This document shows, piece after piece, positions 34,404-47,531 of a stretch of 64,000 nt of DNA (position 1 is its first letter; every line of letters starts with the position of its first letter). The notes under the pieces were generated by a model, which saw only the letters and a list, made by a program, of their open reading frames with translations, ran no database searches and was not told the DNA's origin. Position numbers and translations under genes: made by a program. The DNA is from Methylobacter sp. (lineage in GTDB: Bacteria; Pseudomonadota; Gammaproteobacteria; Methylococcales; Methylomonadaceae): positions 24,307-88,306 of the forward strand of contig JAQTQN010000001.1 in the NCBI GenBank assembly GCA_028712225.1, written 5' to 3'.

Positions 34404-34816
34404 TACATTATTGTCCGCGCAGTAAAGAGTGTTTTTAATGGTAGCTTTGCAGCCGCTAAGGCAAAGGCTTCTCTTGCCAAGTCCTCTGAAACACCTTGTA
34501 TTTCATACAGCATTGTACCAGGTCGTATCTGAGCAACCCAATATTCAACACTACCCTTACCTTTACCCATACGAACTTCTAATGGTTTTTTCGTAATCGG
34601 CTTATCAGGAAAAATCCTAATCCATATTTTCCCACCACGCTTAACATGCCTTGTAATAGCGCGCCTAGCTGACTCAATTTGACGAGCCGTCAAACGCCCT
34701 CTACTTATTGATTTTAAACCATACTCGCCAAAACTAACTGACGAGCCCTTTACAGCAGTTCCGTTATTTCTGCCTTTGTGCTGCTTACGGAATTTTGTTC
34801 TCTTTGGTTGAAGCAT
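34403..34816 (-). CDS. rplP: 50S ribosomal protein L16
   Basis: [19 protein letters not shown]. Confidence 0.98.
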   Translation of the reverse strand: MLQPKRTKFRKQHKGRNNGTAVKGSSVSFGEYGLKSISRGRLTARQIESARRAITRHVKRGGKIWIRIFPDKPITKKPLEVRMGKGKGSVEYWVAQIRPGTMLYEIQGVSEDLAREAFALAAAKLPLKTLFTARTIM

Positions 34817-34832
34817 TTTTTATTCCCTTCAA

Positions 34833-35504
34833 CTATTTCTTTGATTCAGAATTAACAGACGCAGCATGCGCATCAATATCAAACACTTCACCTTTAAATA
34901 TCCACACTTTAATACCTATAATTCCGTAGGTTGTATTTGCTTCTGCGGTCGCATAATCAATATCTGCCCTCAATGTATGCAAAGGAACGCGCCCCTCTCT
35001 ATACCATTCACTCCTAGCAATCTCAGCTCCATTCAAGCGACCACCGACGTTTATTTTTACACCTTCAGCACCTAAGCGCATTGTATTTGTAACAGCACGC
35101 TTCATTGCACGCCTATACATTATTCGCTTTTCAAGTTGCTGAGCAATACTTTCAGCAACCAGCTGAGCATCCAACTCAGGCTTTCTTATTTCTTCAATAT
35201 TAAGCTGGACAGGAATCCCCATAATTTTGGAAATTTCCTGTCTTAATCCATCAATATCCTCGCCTTTTTTTCCAATTACAATACCTGGACGCGCCGTATG
35301 TATTGTAATATGGGCATTATTAGCCGGGCGATTAATTTGAATTCTACTTACAGAAGCATGAGATAGTTTCTTTTTAATGAAAGATCTTACTAGCAAATCT
35401 TGATGTAAAAAAGTTGAGTAATCTTGTGAACTTGCATACCATCTAGAATTCCAATCTTTAACAATTCCTAGTCGTATACCAATTGGATGAACTTTTTGAC
35501 CCAT
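34833..35504 (-). CDS. rpsC: 30S ribosomal protein S3
   Basis: [24 protein letters not shown]. Confidence 0.98.
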   Translation of the reverse strand: MGQKVHPIGIRLGIVKDWNSRWYASSQDYSTFLHQDLLVRSFIKKKLSHASVSRIQINRPANNAHITIHTARPGIVIGKKGEDIDGLRQEISKIMGIPVQLNIEEIRKPELDAQLVAESIAQQLEKRIMYRRAMKRAVTNTMRLGAEGVKINVGGRLNGAEIARSEWYREGRVPLHTLRADIDYATAEANTTYGIIGIKVWIFKGEVFDIDAHAASVNSESKK

Positions 35505-35514
35505 TTTCTAACTC

Positions 35515-35853
35515 CTACTGGACTTCTGATACTGTAATTGTTATGTGGCAGGTTCTTTTAAGAATATGGTTCGCACGTCCTTTAGCTCTTGCCTTAAATC
35601 TTTTCATAGTCACACCTTCATTAACAAAAACAGTGGACACTTTTAAATCATCAATATCTAAACCGTCGTTATGCTCGGCATTTGCAACTGCAGACTCAAG
35701 AAGTTTTTTTATTATTGCAGAGGCCTTTTTAGTACTAAAAGTTAAAGTATTTAAAGCTTTCTCAACAGTTAAATTACGTATTTGATCACCAACAAGTCGT
35801 GCTTTTTGAGCAGAAAGTGGGGCATTATTTAATTTCGCAGAAACACTCGCCAT
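35515..35853 (-). CDS. rplV: 50S ribosomal protein L22
   Basis: [35 protein letters not shown]. Confidence 0.98.
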   Translation of the reverse strand: MASVSAKLNNAPLSAQKARLVGDQIRNLTVEKALNTLTFSTKKASAIIKKLLESAVANAEHNDGLDIDDLKVSTVFVNEGVTMKRFKARAKGRANHILKRTCHITITVSEVQ

Positions 35854-35855
35854 AC

Positions 35856-36131
35856 TTACCTTCCAGATTTTTTATCAGCAACATGGCCTTTATAGGTCCT
35901 TGTTGGCGCAAACTCACCTAACTTATGCCCGACCATATTCTCAGAAACAAGAACAGGAATATGCAACCTACCATTATGCACTGCTATTGTAAGTCCTAAC
36001 ATGTCGGGTATGATCATTGATCGTCTAGACCAAGTCTTGATAGGTTTTTTACTTTTATTAGCTAAAGCATCTTCGATTTTTTTTAACAAATGATGATCAA
36101 TAAAAGGACCTTTTTTAATTGAACGCGGCAC
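35856..36131 (-). CDS. rpsS: 30S ribosomal protein S19
   Basis: [20 protein letters not shown]. Confidence 0.98.
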   Translation of the reverse strand: MPRSIKKGPFIDHHLLKKIEDALANKSKKPIKTWSRRSMIIPDMLGLTIAVHNGRLHIPVLVSENMVGHKLGEFAPTRTYKGHVADKKSGR

Positions 36132-36144
36132 AATAACTCCTTAA

Positions 36145-36969
36145 CTATTTTTGCTTACGACGCCTAACAATCATATTGTCAGTTCGTTTATTTTTTCTAG
36201 TTTTATAACCTTTTGTTGGAACGCCCCAAGGTGAAACCGGATGTCTACCACCAGATGTTCTACCTTCCCCTCCGCCATGAGGATGATCCACAGGATTCAT
36301 TACCACACCACGCACCGTTGGCCGCACACCACGCCATCTTTTTGCGCCAGCCTTACCAAGAGATATTAGATTGTGCTCAGAATTAGATACCTCACCTATA
36401 ACAGCCCGACACTCAGACAATACCTTGCGCATTTCGCCTGATCTTAATCGCAAAGTAGCATGCGCACCATCTCTTGCTACCAACTGAACAGAAGTTCCAG
36501 CGCTTCTTGCTATTTGCGCACCCTTACCTGGCTTAAGCTCAACGCAATGCAATACAGTACCCATTGGAATGTTTCTAAGAGGCATGCAATTTCCAACTTT
36601 TACTGGAACCGTATCAGATGAAAAAATCTCTTGTCCGGCAACAAGTCCCTTTGGAGCTATTATATATCTTCGCTCACCATCCTTAAAGAGTATCAGCGCT
36701 ATATTAGCGGTTCTATTTGGATCATATTCCAAACGCTCAACTATAGCCGGAATATCCTTGTCTCTTTTAAAATCGATAACACGATAGCTTTGTTTGTGAC
36801 CACCACCAACATGCCTTGTAGTGATTCTACCGTTGTTATTTCTACCTCCGCTTTTACTGAGCTTACTTAATAAAGGAGAATACGGTTTTCCTTTATATAA
36901 CTCTTCAGTTTTAATACGAACAACAAATCTCGAGCCTGGAGATGTTGGTTTAGACTTTACAATAGTCAT
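36145..36969 (-). CDS. rplB: 50S ribosomal protein L2
   Basis: [44 protein letters not shown]. Confidence 0.98.
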   Translation of the reverse strand: MTIVKSKPTSPGSRFVVRIKTEELYKGKPYSPLLSKLSKSGGRNNNGRITTRHVGGGHKQSYRVIDFKRDKDIPAIVERLEYDPNRTANIALILFKDGERRYIIAPKGLVAGQEIFSSDTVPVKVGNCMPLRNIPMGTVLHCVELKPGKGAQIARSAGTSVQLVARDGAHATLRLRSGEMRKVLSECRAVIGEVSNSEHNLISLGKAGAKRWRGVRPTVRGVVMNPVDHPHGGGEGRTSGGRHPVSPWGVPTKGYKTRKNKRTDNMIVRRRKQK

Positions 36970-37003
36970 TTTTACCGTTTCCTATTGATTTCAATTTATC
37001 ACA

Positions 37004-37303
37004 TTAAGCAAATGTGAACTCTATATCATAACCAGACTTTAGCTTAACGTAAGCCTTTTTCCAATCTGATCTTGTACCGAAAGAACGACCAACTTTCTTT
37101 TTCTTTCCAGAAACATTAAGCACCCTTACTGAATCAACCTCAACTTTAAACATTAATTCAACAGATGCCTTTACTTGTTTTTTGGTAGCCGATCGATGAA
37201 TTTTAAATGCAAAACATTTGTTCTTCTCTGCATTTATTGTACTCTTTTCTGAGATTATTGGCGCCTCAATTACACCTGCCAACCTATATAAATTTGTGCT
37301 CAT
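37004..37303 (-). CDS. rplW: 50S ribosomal protein L23
   Basis: IEAPIISEKSTINAEKNKCFAFKIHRSATKKQVKASVELMF. Confidence 0.97.
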   Translation of the reverse strand: MSTNLYRLAGVIEAPIISEKSTINAEKNKCFAFKIHRSATKKQVKASVELMFKVEVDSVRVLNVSGKKKKVGRSFGTRSDWKKAYVKLKSGYDIEFTFA

Positions 37304-37926
37304 GCTAAACGCTCTTCTAATTGTTGCAAAGCAACTTTAGTCATTATAACTTTATCAGCTCCGACCAATAATACCGGGTTTAAATTATTAACCTCAAGGA
37401 CATCCAAACTAGAAATATTTCTTGAAGCGAGCGCGAGATTATCACTCATATGATCAACAACCAAAACACACCTACTAGCCTCAAACTTTTTTATTTTCAA
37501 ACTTAACTCTTTTGTCTTTGCAGACTCCAGATCTAGCGCATCAATTAACACCAGTCGATCCTGCCTAAACAATTCAGAAAGTATAGAGACCAACCCAGAT
37601 CGAAACATTTTTCTATTTAATTTTTGATCATAGTTTCTTGGGCGAGCAGCAAAAGCAACCCCCCCCGTTCTCCACACTGGACTTCTTGTTGTCCCTGATC
37701 TTGCGCGCCCAGTGCCTTTTTGACGCCAAGGCTTAGAACCACCACCGCTTACATCGGATCTGGTTTTCTGCGCTTTCGTACCCGCCCGACTACCTGCCAA
37801 ATACTTCGTAACCAATTGATGCACCAACGTCTCATTAAATGGCTTACCAAAAATAACCTCTGAAGCAACAACACTACTCGACACACTTAAATCTTTTATA
37901 TTTAAAGCTGGTATTTGTAAAGCCAT
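37300..37926 (-). CDS. rplD: 50S ribosomal protein L4
   Basis: GTKAQKTRSDVSGGGSKPWRQKGTGRARSGTTRSPVWRTGGVAF. Confidence 0.98.
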   Translation of the reverse strand: MALQIPALNIKDLSVSSSVVASEVIFGKPFNETLVHQLVTKYLAGSRAGTKAQKTRSDVSGGGSKPWRQKGTGRARSGTTRSPVWRTGGVAFAARPRNYDQKLNRKMFRSGLVSILSELFRQDRLVLIDALDLESAKTKELSLKIKKFEASRCVLVVDHMSDNLALASRNISSLDVLEVNNLNPVLLVGADKVIMTKVALQQLEERLA

Positions 37927-37929
37927 AGC

Positions 37930-38580
37930 TTAACCTTTGTTTTTTAGTTTTATTGCTGGAGTAATAATCAAATCCCCACCTTTTGCTCCAGGAACCGCCC
38001 CCTTTACCAAAATGAGATTCCTCTCCAAATCAATTGATTGTATTGTTAAATTTTGAACCGTTCTTTTAACTGAACCTAAATGCCCTGCCATTTTCTTTCC
38101 CTTGAAAACCCGCCCCGGAGTCTGACACATACCAATTGACCCCAACACCCGATGAGAGAGTGAATTTCCATGCGTAGCATCCTGCATACTAAAGTGATGC
38201 TTCTTCACACCGCCAGCAAACCCCTTACCAATACTCCTCCCTGACACATCTACACGCTGACCCACAAAGAATAAATCCAACTCCAATTTAGCGCCCGCCT
38301 CCTTATCAAATGCATCGGACGCATCCATCCTAAACTCCCAGAGCCCCCTACCAGCAGATACATTGGCAGAGATATAATGACCTGCGATTGCTTTATTTAA
38401 TGCACTTGGCTTTCTTTCCCCGACAGTTACCTGAATCGAACTATATCCATCATTTTCCAAGGTTTTAATCTGGGTTATTCTATTTGATTCTACTTCAATA
38501 ACTGTCACTGGAACTGACGCTCCATCCTCAGTAAAAATCCTAGTCATGCCTGACTTACGACCTATAAGACCTATTGACAT
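37930..38580 (-). CDS. rplC: 50S ribosomal protein L3
   Basis: [20 protein letters not shown]. Confidence 0.98.
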   Translation of the reverse strand: MSIGLIGRKSGMTRIFTEDGASVPVTVIEVESNRITQIKTLENDGYSSIQVTVGERKPSALNKAIAGHYISANVSAGRGLWEFRMDASDAFDKEAGAKLELDLFFVGQRVDVSGRSIGKGFAGGVKKHHFSMQDATHGNSLSHRVLGSIGMCQTPGRVFKGKKMAGHLGSVKRTVQNLTIQSIDLERNLILVKGAVPGAKGGDLIITPAIKLKNKG

Positions 38581-38598
38581 CTGCCAATTCCTCTATAT

Positions 38599-38910
38599 TT
38601 AATTTAACTTTATTTGAACATCAACGCCAGCCGCAAGATCCAGCTTCATCAAAGCATCAACAGTCTTCTCAGTTGGTTCTACTATATCTAACAACCGCTT
38701 GTATGTCCGAAGCTCGTACTGATCACGAGCATCTTTATTCACATGCGGCGAAATTAATATAGTAAATCGTTCTATTTTTGTTGGCAAAGGTATTGGACCT
38801 TTTATTTGAGCACCCGTTCTTCTAGCTGTTTCAACAATCTCACCAGCAGACTGATCAATTAATTTATGATCAAATGACTTCAAACGAATTCTTATAGTTT
38901 GATTGGACAT
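38599..38910 (-). CDS. rpsJ: 30S ribosomal protein S10
   Basis: [41 protein letters not shown]. Confidence 0.98.
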   Translation of the reverse strand: MSNQTIRIRLKSFDHKLIDQSAGEIVETARRTGAQIKGPIPLPTKIERFTILISPHVNKDARDQYELRTYKRLLDIVEPTEKTVDALMKLDLAAGVDVQIKLN

Positions 38911-38915
38911 ATTAT

Positions 38916-40106
38916 TTACTCAATTATTGAAGCAACAACGCCAGCACCGACTGTACGGCCACCCTCGCGAATGGCAAAACGCAATCCATCTTCCATCGCA
39001 ATCGGCGAGATAAGCTTCACTTTTACAGAAATATTATCGCCAGGCATTACCATTTCTACACCTTCAGGCAATTCAACAGCGCCCGTTACATCAGTGGTAC
39101 GGAAGTAAAACTGCGGGCGATAACCATTGAAAAATGGAGTATGCCTACCACCTTCATCTTTTGATAAGACATATATTTCAGCATTAAAATGCGAATGCGG
39201 CTTTATGGTTCCTTTATGAGCAAGAACTTGCCCGCGCTCAACATCATCTCTTTTTGTGCCTCTTAATAGCAACCCAACGTTATCACCGGCTTGACCTTGA
39301 TCAAGCAGCTTGCGAAACATTTCAACACCCGTAACAGTTGTTGTTACAGTTGGCCTAATGCCGACAATCTCTACTTCTTGCCCAACTTTAATAATGCCTC
39401 TTTCTATACGACCCGTTACAACAGTTCCGCGCCCAGATATTGAAAATACGTCTTCAATAGGCATTAAAAAAGCACCATCAACTGCCCGCTCTGGCTCAGG
39501 AATGTAACTATCCAGTGCCTCAACCAGCTTAACAACTGACGGCACACCAATTTCACTGGTATCACCCTCAAGCGCTTTTAATGCAGAGCCTACTATAATT
39601 GGCGTATCATCCCCAGGAAACTCATAAAGATCAAGTAATTCACGAATTTCCATTTCAACCAACTCAATCAACTCGGCATCATCAACCATATCGGCCTTAT
39701 TGAGGAATACAACAATATATGGTACGCCAACCTGCCTCGATAAAAGTATATGTTCTCTCGTTTGCGGCATTGGGCCATCAGCAGCTGAGCATACCAGAAT
39801 CGCGCCATCCATCTGGGCAGCACCAGTAATCATATTTTTCACATAGTCAGCATGACCCGGACAATCAACATGGGCGTAGTGTCGCTTTGCAGATTCATAT
39901 TCGACATGCGATGTTGCAATCGTTATACCGCGAGCTCGCTCTTCAGGTGCGTTATCAATTTGATCAAAGGCTTTAACCTCACCACCTTGCAGCTCCGCCA
40001 TCACCTTAGTTAGGGCTGCAGTTAGAGTTGTCTTGCCATGATCAACGTGACCTATTGTACCCACGTTTACATGCGGTTTATTACGCGAAAATTTTTCTTT
40101 GGCCAT
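38916..40106 (-). CDS. tuf: Elongation factor Tu (copy A)
   Basis: [33 protein letters not shown]; same protein as 55229..56419. Confidence 0.99.
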   Translation of the reverse strand: MAKEKFSRNKPHVNVGTIGHVDHGKTTLTAALTKVMAELQGGEVKAFDQIDNAPEERARGITIATSHVEYESAKRHYAHVDCPGHADYVKNMITGAAQMDGAILVCSAADGPMPQTREHILLSRQVGVPYIVVFLNKADMVDDAELIELVEMEIRELLDLYEFPGDDTPIIVGSALKALEGDTSEIGVPSVVKLVEALDSYIPEPERAVDGAFLMPIEDVFSISGRGTVVTGRIERGIIKVGQEVEIVGIRPTVTTTVTGVEMFRKLLDQGQAGDNVGLLLRGTKRDDVERGQVLAHKGTIKPHSHFNAEIYVLSKDEGGRHTPFFNGYRPQFYFRTTDVTGAVELPEGVEMVMPGDNISVKVKLISPIAMEDGLRFAIREGGRTVGAGVVASIIE

Positions 40107-40129
40107 AAATAATACCCTTCATTACATTA

Positions 40130-42235
40130 TTAATATCTTTTGATAATTGCTTCAGCTACATACCTAGGCGCATCATTGTATTTTTCAAATTGCATACTAA
40201 ATACACCACGCCCTTGAGTCATTGAACGTAAATCTGACGCGTACCCAAACATTTCTACTAAAGGAACTTCACAACTAATTTGCTTTCCTGCCAACACATC
40301 CTGCAATCCATGCACCACCCCTCTTCGCCTACTTATATCGCCAAGAACACCACCCATATTTTCCTCAGGTACCGATATGTCAACATTCATAATAGGCTCA
40401 AGAATCACAGGATTAGCTTTTTTAACTACATCTTTTATACACATTGACCCAGCTATCTTGAACGCCAATTCACTGGAATCAACTTCGTGATACGTACCAT
40501 CAACGAGGGTTACCTTAATATCGACCACTGGGTAGCCTGCTAGAATACCATTTTTTAACTGCTCCTGAACACCATTATCTACTGCCGCAATAAATTCTTT
40601 TGAAAGCACCGACAACACATCGCCAGCAACAAATAAATACCCCGCTCCACGCTTCTGCGGCTCAACTCTCAATAAAATATGCGCATACTGCCCTTTACCA
40701 CCAAAATCCCTTTCAAATTTCGTTTCTTGCTCGACAATTGCACTTACGGACTCACGATAGGCAACCTGCGGAGCCCCGACAACCATATCAACACCGAATT
40801 CTCGACGCACTCTCTCAACAACTATTTCAAGATGAAGCTCACCCATCCCAGACAGAATAACTTGCCCGGAATCGCTATCAATGGAAACCTTAAACGAAGG
40901 ATCCTCTCGAAGCATTTTTTCCAGCGCAACGCTCATTTTCTCCTGATCAACTTTAGTCCTCGCCTCAACAGCCATAGAAACTACCGGCTCAGGATATCTA
41001 ATACGCTCTAGCACAACCGGAAAATTAAGATCGCACAATGTATCGCCAGTCGTAACCTCTTTTAAACCAACAGCAGCAGCAATATCTCCAGCCATAACCT
41101 CATCTATATCCTCCCGGCTATTAGCATGCATCTGCACCATTCGCCCAATACGCTCTCTTTTCTTTTTCGCAGAATTATATACAACGTCACCCGCCCTGAG
41201 AACACCCGAATACACCCTAAAAAAAGTTAAAGAACCGACATATGGATCCGTAGCTATTTTAAAAGCTAAAGCTGAAAAAGGCTCTTCATCCTTAGATTCA
41301 CGCAAGACGCATGCAACACCATCTTCCGCAACCCCCCTTATAGAAGCAAGATCCGATGGCGACGGCAAAAATCTAATTACCCCGTCAAGCAAAGCCTGTA
41401 TCCCCTTATTTTTGAAGGCGGAGCCACAAAAAGCCGGGACAATTAGGTTTGCCAAGGTTGCACTCCTAACCCCCAAAACCAATTCGTCTTCTGTAAACTC
41501 AATACCACTCAAAAATTTTTCAATTAAATCTTCGCTAAATTCAGCCACCAACTCAATTAATTTGTCTCGCCAATTTTTGCACTGCTCAGCCATACTAGAA
41601 GGGACTTCACCCACCCTAAACGAAACACCTAAACCATCGGAATCCCAATACAAAGCACGCATACCAATCAAGTCGACAACCCCCTCAAAACCATCTTCGG
41701 AACCAATTGGAAGCTGAAGAGGGATCACAACCGCACCCAATCTAGTATTAATTTGACTAACAACGCGCAAAAAATCCGCGCCAACTCGATCCATTTTATT
41801 TACAAAAACCAATCGAGGCACTTTATATCTATCTGCTTGCCGCCAAACCGTTTCAGATTGAGACTCGACCCCGCCTACCGCACAAAAAACAATACACGCC
41901 CCATCAAGGACCCGCAAAGAGCGCTCAACTTCTATTGTAAAATCAACGTGCCCAGGAGTGTCAATTATATTTATTCGGTGTGCTTCAAACTGTCGACTCA
42001 TACCACTCCAAAAACAAGTAGTAGCTGCAGACGTTATAGTAATACCTCGCTCCTGCTCTTGCTCCATCCAATCCATTGTGGCAGCACCGTCATGAACCTC
42101 TCCTATCTTATGCGACTTCCCAGTATAAAATAATATTCTCTCAGTTGTAGTTGTCTTTCCAGCATCAATGTGAGCCATTATGCCGATATTACGATAGTGA
42201 TTTATTTGTGTTTTACGAGACACTATAAAAGCCAA
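40130..42235 (-). CDS. fusA: Elongation factor G
   Basis: [55 protein letters not shown]. Confidence 0.98.
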   Translation of the reverse strand: MAFIVSRKTQINHYRNIGIMAHIDAGKTTTTERILFYTGKSHKIGEVHDGAATMDWMEQEQERGITITSAATTCFWSGMSRQFEAHRINIIDTPGHVDFTIEVERSLRVLDGACIVFCAVGGVESQSETVWRQADRYKVPRLVFVNKMDRVGADFLRVVSQINTRLGAVVIPLQLPIGSEDGFEGVVDLIGMRALYWDSDGLGVSFRVGEVPSSMAEQCKNWRDKLIELVAEFSEDLIEKFLSGIEFTEDELVLGVRSATLANLIVPAFCGSAFKNKGIQALLDGVIRFLPSPSDLASIRGVAEDGVACVLRESKDEEPFSALAFKIATDPYVGSLTFFRVYSGVLRAGDVVYNSAKKKRERIGRMVQMHANSREDIDEVMAGDIAAAVGLKEVTTGDTLCDLNFPVVLERIRYPEPVVSMAVEARTKVDQEKMSVALEKMLREDPSFKVSIDSDSGQVILSGMGELHLEIVVERVRREFGVDMVVGAPQVAYRESVSAIVEQETKFERDFGGKGQYAHILLRVEPQKRGAGYLFVAGDVLSVLSKEFIAAVDNGVQEQLKNGILAGYPVVDIKVTLVDGTYHEVDSSELAFKIAGSMCIKDVVKKANPVILEPIMNVDISVPEENMGGVLGDISRRRGVVHGLQDVLAGKQISCEVPLVEMFGYASDLRSMTQGRGVFSMQFEKYNDAPRYVAEAIIKRY

Positions 42236-42249
42236 TACCTATTAACCAA

Positions 42250-42720
42250 TCACCATCTATAATGAGAAAAAGCTTTATTTGCCTCAGCCATCCTATGCGT
42301 ATCTTCTCTTTTCTTTGCAGCAGAACCCCGATTATCAAACGCATCAATCAGCTCACCAGCAAGTTTTGCGGACATATTTTTTTCATTCCGCTTCCGAGAA
42401 GCGTCAATCAGCCATCGCATAGCGAGCGCCAGCCGCCGAGAAGGTCTAACCTCTACTGGAACCTGATAAGTGGCCCCACCAACACGACGAGACTTAACCT
42501 CAACTCTTGGCTGAACATTTTCTAACGCCTTTGATAAAATCTCCAAAGGCTCGGAATGTCCTTTTTTACCAATTACATCTAGCGCACCATAAACAATACC
42601 TTCTGCCACAGACTTCTTGCCACTCTCCATAATCATATTCATGAATTTTGTAAGCATGACGCTTCCAAATCTTGGATCAGGGATGATTTCTCTTTTTGTT
42701 GCTACTCTTCTTCTAGACAT
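42250..42720 (-). CDS. rpsG: 30S ribosomal protein S7
   Basis: [40 protein letters not shown]. Confidence 0.98.
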   Translation of the reverse strand: MSRRRVATKREIIPDPRFGSVMLTKFMNMIMESGKKSVAEGIVYGALDVIGKKGHSEPLEILSKALENVQPRVEVKSRRVGGATYQVPVEVRPSRRLALAMRWLIDASRKRNEKNMSAKLAGELIDAFDNRGSAAKKREDTHRMAEANKAFSHYRW

Positions 42721-42738
42721 TTATCTCACCAGACAATA

Positions 42739-43113
42739 TTAACTTTTAGGTCTCTTAGTTCCGTATTTAGATCTACCACACTTCCTATTTGCCACTCCTG
42801 AGGTATCTAAGCTTCCTCGAACGACATGATATCTGACACCAGGCAAATCCTTTACACGCCCCCCCCTAATAAGAACAACAGAATGCTCCTGCAAGTTATG
42901 CCCTTCCCCACCAATATAACTACTCACTTCAGAGCCGTTAGTTAAACGAACTCTTGCTACTTTTCTTAACGCAGAGTTAGGTTTTTTAGGGGTAGTAGTA
43001 TATACACGAGTACACACCCCTCGACGCTGCGGACAGGCCTCTAGTGCCGGCACGTTACTTTTTTCAATTTTCTTCAAACGCGGCTTTCGGACCAACTGAT
43101 TTATCGTGGTCAT
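42739..43113 (-). CDS. rpsL: 30S ribosomal protein S12
   Basis: [15 protein letters not shown]...[34 protein letters not shown]. Confidence 0.98.
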   Translation of the reverse strand: MTTINQLVRKPRLKKIEKSNVPALEACPQRRGVCTRVYTTTPKKPNSALRKVARVRLTNGSEVSSYIGGEGHNLQEHSVVLIRGGRVKDLPGVRYHVVRGSLDTSGVANRKCGRSKYGTKRPKS

Positions 43114-43255
43114 ATTAAATTAACTCCAAATTATTAAAAAATACAAGTTACCTACTAATACCGAATAACAACAATATATCGTTATTTTCCTAGTAAATTT
43201 GTTGATTATACTGACATAAAAAAACAAGTCCAATATATAAATGCCATTTTTATAA

Positions 43256-46200
43256 TTATATATTAAGTGCTTGCTTTAACGCCTCTTCAACATCCTCAGC
43301 ATCTACATGCGAAGACGAATCAACATCCTGTGAATCACTGGCAACAGCGCGATCCTTTCTCCCTTCATGATAAGCTAGGCCTGTTCCAGCGGGGATTAAC
43401 CTTCCGACTATTACATTTTCCTTTAATCCTTGCAGACTATCATTTAAACCTCTTACAGCAGCATCAGTAAGCACTCGAGTCGTTTCTTGAAACGAAGCAG
43501 CCGAAATAAAAGATTCGGTTGCCAATGATGCCTTAGTGATTCCTAGCAATACAGAGTCGTAACTTGCAGGTATCTTGCCTTCTCTTTCTACCTTGTCATT
43601 ATTCTCTCTCAAGGCAGCACGCTCTACTTGATCACCTTTAAGATAACCAGTATCACCTGGAGCGGTAATTTCAACTTTCCTCAGCATTTGACGAATAATT
43701 GCCTCTATATGCTTATCGTTGATTTTAACACCTTGCAATCGATACACATCCTGTATCTCCTTAACTAGGTAATTAGCCAACTCCTCAATGCCTCGCAATC
43801 TTAGAATATCGTGTGGCGTCAATTCACCTTCGGCAATAGTCTCACCCTTTTCAACATACTCACCTTCAAAGACAGTAATATGCCGCCATTTCGGTATAAG
43901 AGTTTCAACCTGCTCTCCTGCGGAGTCAGTGATTACAACTCTCTGCTTCCCTTTTGTCTCCTTCCCAAAAGATATAGTTCCACTAATTTCAGCTAAGATA
44001 GCAGGATCTTTTGTTTTACGAGCCTCAAACAAATCAGCGACTCTCGGAAGACCACCTGTAATATCCCTTGTTTTACTTGATTCTTGAGGTATTCTCGCCA
44101 AAACATCCCCAACCTCAACTTGGTTTCCATCGTTTATACCCACAATCGCACCTGCAGGTAAAAAATATTGGGCTGGAATTTCAGTACCAGGTAGGAATAT
44201 TGATTTACCATCAAGAGCCAATAGCTTTACCATTGGCCTCAATTCTTTACCTGCACTACCACGTTGCTTAGGATCTGTTACTACTAATGAACTTAATCCT
44301 GTCACCTCATCCGACTGCTTCTGAACAGTAACTCCATCAACAAAATCGACAAACTCCACCACCCCATTTACCTCTGTAATAACCGGATGCGTATGTGGAT
44401 CCCAATTTACGATAATATCTCCGGCATTTACTCGGGATGCTTCTTGAACTGATAGAACAGCACCATAGGGTATTTTATATCGCTCTCTTTCACGCCCATA
44501 ATCATCAACGACACCCACCTCACCAGATCGAGATACTGCAACCAGATTTCCCTCTCGGTTAGCAACTGATTTCAAATTATTTAAACGAACAGAACCGGCA
44601 GACTTGACTTGAACATTACTTATCGCTGCAGTTCTAGATGCTGCTCCGCCAATGTGAAATGTTCTCATAGTCAACTGAGTTCCTGGCTCACCAATCGACT
44701 GAGCAGCTATCACACCAACAGCTTCACCAATATTAACTAAATGCCCACGCCCTAAATCTCGACCATAACAAGCAGCACACACACCATGGCGATTCTCGCA
44801 GGTAATAATTGACCTAACTAGAACTTGATCAACACTATTTTTTTCAAGCACAGATACCCAATGCTCATCCAATAATATTCCGCGAGAAACAACAAGCCCA
44901 CCAACTGCATCCAGAACATCCTTAGCAACTACACGCCCAAGTACCCGCTCAGATAATGGCTCAACCACGTCACCACCTTCAATAATGGGCGTCATTATTA
45001 AGCCATTTATAGTATTGCAATCTGCTCCATTGATAACTAAATCCTGAGCAACATCAACAAGTCTACGCGTCAAATATCCAGAATTTGCGGTCTTCAACGC
45101 CGTATCGGCTAAGCCTTTTCTTGCTCCATGGGTCGAAATGAAGTATTGCAACACATCCAATCCTTCGCGAAAGTTTGCTGTAATTGGAGTCTCAATGATG
45201 GATCCATCAGGTTTGGCCATTAACCCGCGCATTCCAGCTAACTGCCGTATCTGAGCAGCCGAACCCCTTGCACCCGATTCCGCCATCATAAATATTGAGT
45301 TAAATGATTTCTGTTTAACCGGGTTTCCAGTTGCGTCAATAACCGTTTCCTCGCCAAGCCCATCCATCATAACTTTAGCTATCTGGTCGTTTGCATGCGA
45401 CCAAATATCAACTACCTTGTTATACCTCTCACCATCCGTGACCAATCCGGATGAATATTGACTCTGAATTTCATTAACCTCTGAATCAGCCGCTTTAATA
45501 ATATCGGCTTTTTTAGCTGGAATTGCCATATCCTCAATCCCAAAGGATACTCCAGATATAGTCGCATACCGAAATCCCAAATACATCAGTTGATCAGCGA
45601 GAATAACAGTGTCCTTATTTCCCAAATACCGATAACTATAATTAATCAATCTAGATATATTCTTTTTGGTCATATCGCAGTTAACTAATTCGAAAGGCAT
45701 TCTATCTGGAACAACCTCCCATATTAAAGCACGACCCACAGTTGTAGCTACTCTGTGCGTTTTGTCATGTAACTCACCGTCATCACCAACTACCTTTTCA
45801 GTGATACGCAATTGAATTTTTGACTGTAACTCAACGCTTTTAGCTAATATTGCCTTATGCACTTCACCAACACTAACAAATACGGAACCATCACCCTTTG
45901 CATTTATTTTTTCTCGACTGATGTAATACAACCCCAATACAACATCTTGCGAAGGATTAATAACGGGCTCACCATTTGCAGGCGACAAAATATTATTTGT
46001 TGCCATCATTAATGTGCGCGCTTCTAGCTGCGCTTCAATAGACAGTGGTATATGCACCGCCATTTGGTCACCATCAAAATCGGCATTAAAAGCACTACAG
46101 ACTAGAGGATGCAATTGAATTGCCTTACCCTCAATTAAGGTAGGCTCAAAAGCTTGAATACCTAATCGATGTAAAGTTGGCGCACGATTCAGCAGAATTG

Positions 46201-47464
46201 GGTGCTCGCGAATAACTTCTTCAAGAATATCCCATACCTCTGAACTTTCTCTTTCAACCATTTTTTTTGCAGCTTTAATGGTTGTTGCTAAACCGCGGAA
46301 TTGCAATTTGCTAAAAATAAATGGCTTGAATAATTCAAGTGCCATTTTTTTAGGCAGTCCGCATTGATGCAATCTTAAAGTCGGGCCTACAACAATAACT
46401 GATCGACCAGAATAATCGACTCGCTTACCTAATAGATTCTGTCTAAAACGACCTTGCTTACCCTTAATCATATCTGCCAATGACTTAAGAGGACGCCTAT
46501 TTGTTCCAGTTATTGCCCGCCCTCTACGCCCATTGTCAAGTAAAGCATCTACAGACTCCTGAAGCATACGCTTTTCATTTCGAACAATAATATCGGGAGC
46601 GTTTAAGTCCAATAGTCTATTTAACCGATTATTTCGATTAATTACACGGCGATACAAATCATTAAGATCAGAAGTTGCAAATCTCCCTCCATCAAGAGGC
46701 ACCAACGGCCTCAATTCTGGAGGTAAAACTGGTAAAACCTTTAAAATCATCCACTCAGGACGATTCTTCGAACTCATTAACGCATCCATAACTTTCATGC
46801 GTTTTGAAAATTTCTTTATTTTCGTTTCTGAATTAGTAGTGATAATTTCTTGATGTAAAATTTCGACCTGCTCTTTTAGATCTATTGATTTCAATAAATC
46901 ATAGATTGCTTCCGCGCCCATTTTTGCAACGAAATCATCTCCATGTTGCTCAACCGCATCAAGATATTCGTCATCAGTCAACAATTGACCTTTTTCTAAA
47001 GGCGTCATCCCTGGATCAAGCACAACAAATGATTCAAAATACAAAACACGTTCTATTTCTCGCAATGTCATATCTAATAACAATGCAATTCGCGATGGTA
47101 GCGATTTCAAAAACCATATATGTGCGACAGGGCTAGCCAACTCTATATGCCCCATTCTTTCACGACGAACTTTAGAAAGAGTAACTTCTACTCCGCATTT
47201 TTCACAAATAACGCCTCGATGTTTTAGACGCTTATACTTTCCACACAAGCATTCATAGTCACTAACTGGACCAAATATTTTTGCACAAAAAAGCCCATCT
47301 CTTTCCGGCTTAAATGTTCGGTAATTAATGGTTTCTGGTTTCTTGACTTCACCGTAAGACCACGAGCGAATCATATCTGGCGATGCCAGACCAATACGAA
47401 TTCCGTCGAAATCTTCAGCTCGTCCTTGGCGTTTTAAAAAATTCATTAAATCTTTCAAGAGCAA
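43256..47464 (-). CDS. rpoC: RNA polymerase beta' subunit
   Basis: 1402 aa, [16 protein letters not shown] catalytic motif. Confidence 0.99.
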   Translation of the reverse strand: MLLKDLMNFLKRQGRAEDFDGIRIGLASPDMIRSWSYGEVKKPETINYRTFKPERDGLFCAKIFGPVSDYECLCGKYKRLKHRGVICEKCGVEVTLSKVRRERMGHIELASPVAHIWFLKSLPSRIALLLDMTLREIERVLYFESFVVLDPGMTPLEKGQLLTDDEYLDAVEQHGDDFVAKMGAEAIYDLLKSIDLKEQVEILHQEIITTNSETKIKKFSKRMKVMDALMSSKNRPEWMILKVLPVLPPELRPLVPLDGGRFATSDLNDLYRRVINRNNRLNRLLDLNAPDIIVRNEKRMLQESVDALLDNGRRGRAITGTNRRPLKSLADMIKGKQGRFRQNLLGKRVDYSGRSVIVVGPTLRLHQCGLPKKMALELFKPFIFSKLQFRGLATTIKAAKKMVERESSEVWDILEEVIREHPILLNRAPTLHRLGIQAFEPTLIEGKAIQLHPLVCSAFNADFDGDQMAVHIPLSIEAQLEARTLMMATNNILSPANGEPVINPSQDVVLGLYYISREKINAKGDGSVFVSVGEVHKAILAKSVELQSKIQLRITEKVVGDDGELHDKTHRVATTVGRALIWEVVPDRMPFELVNCDMTKKNISRLINYSYRYLGNKDTVILADQLMYLGFRYATISGVSFGIEDMAIPAKKADIIKAADSEVNEIQSQYSSGLVTDGERYNKVVDIWSHANDQIAKVMMDGLGEETVIDATGNPVKQKSFNSIFMMAESGARGSAAQIRQLAGMRGLMAKPDGSIIETPITANFREGLDVLQYFISTHGARKGLADTALKTANSGYLTRRLVDVAQDLVINGADCNTINGLIMTPIIEGGDVVEPLSERVLGRVVAKDVLDAVGGLVVSRGILLDEHWVSVLEKNSVDQVLVRSIITCENRHGVCAACYGRDLGRGHLVNIGEAVGVIAAQSIGEPGTQLTMRTFHIGGAASRTAAISNVQVKSAGSVRLNNLKSVANREGNLVAVSRSGEVGVVDDYGRERERYKIPYGAVLSVQEASRVNAGDIIVNWDPHTHPVITEVNGVVEFVDFVDGVTVQKQSDEVTGLSSLVVTDPKQRGSAGKELRPMVKLLALDGKSIFLPGTEIPAQYFLPAGAIVGINDGNQVEVGDVLARIPQESSKTRDITGGLPRVADLFEARKTKDPAILAEISGTISFGKETKGKQRVVITDSAGEQVETLIPKWRHITVFEGEYVEKGETIAEGELTPHDILRLRGIEELANYLVKEIQDVYRLQGVKINDKHIEAIIRQMLRKVEITAPGDTGYLKGDQVERAALRENNDKVEREGKIPASYDSVLLGITKASLATESFISAASFQETTRVLTDAAVRGLNDSLQGLKENVIVGRLIPAGTGLAYHEGRKDRAVASDSQDVDSSSHVDAEDVEEALKQALNI

Positions 47465-47531
47465 ATCCTCTTATTATTTGTTCCACAGCATTGCTGAATA
47501 GGCCATCGATTAATTTTCTTTGAAGAGAACA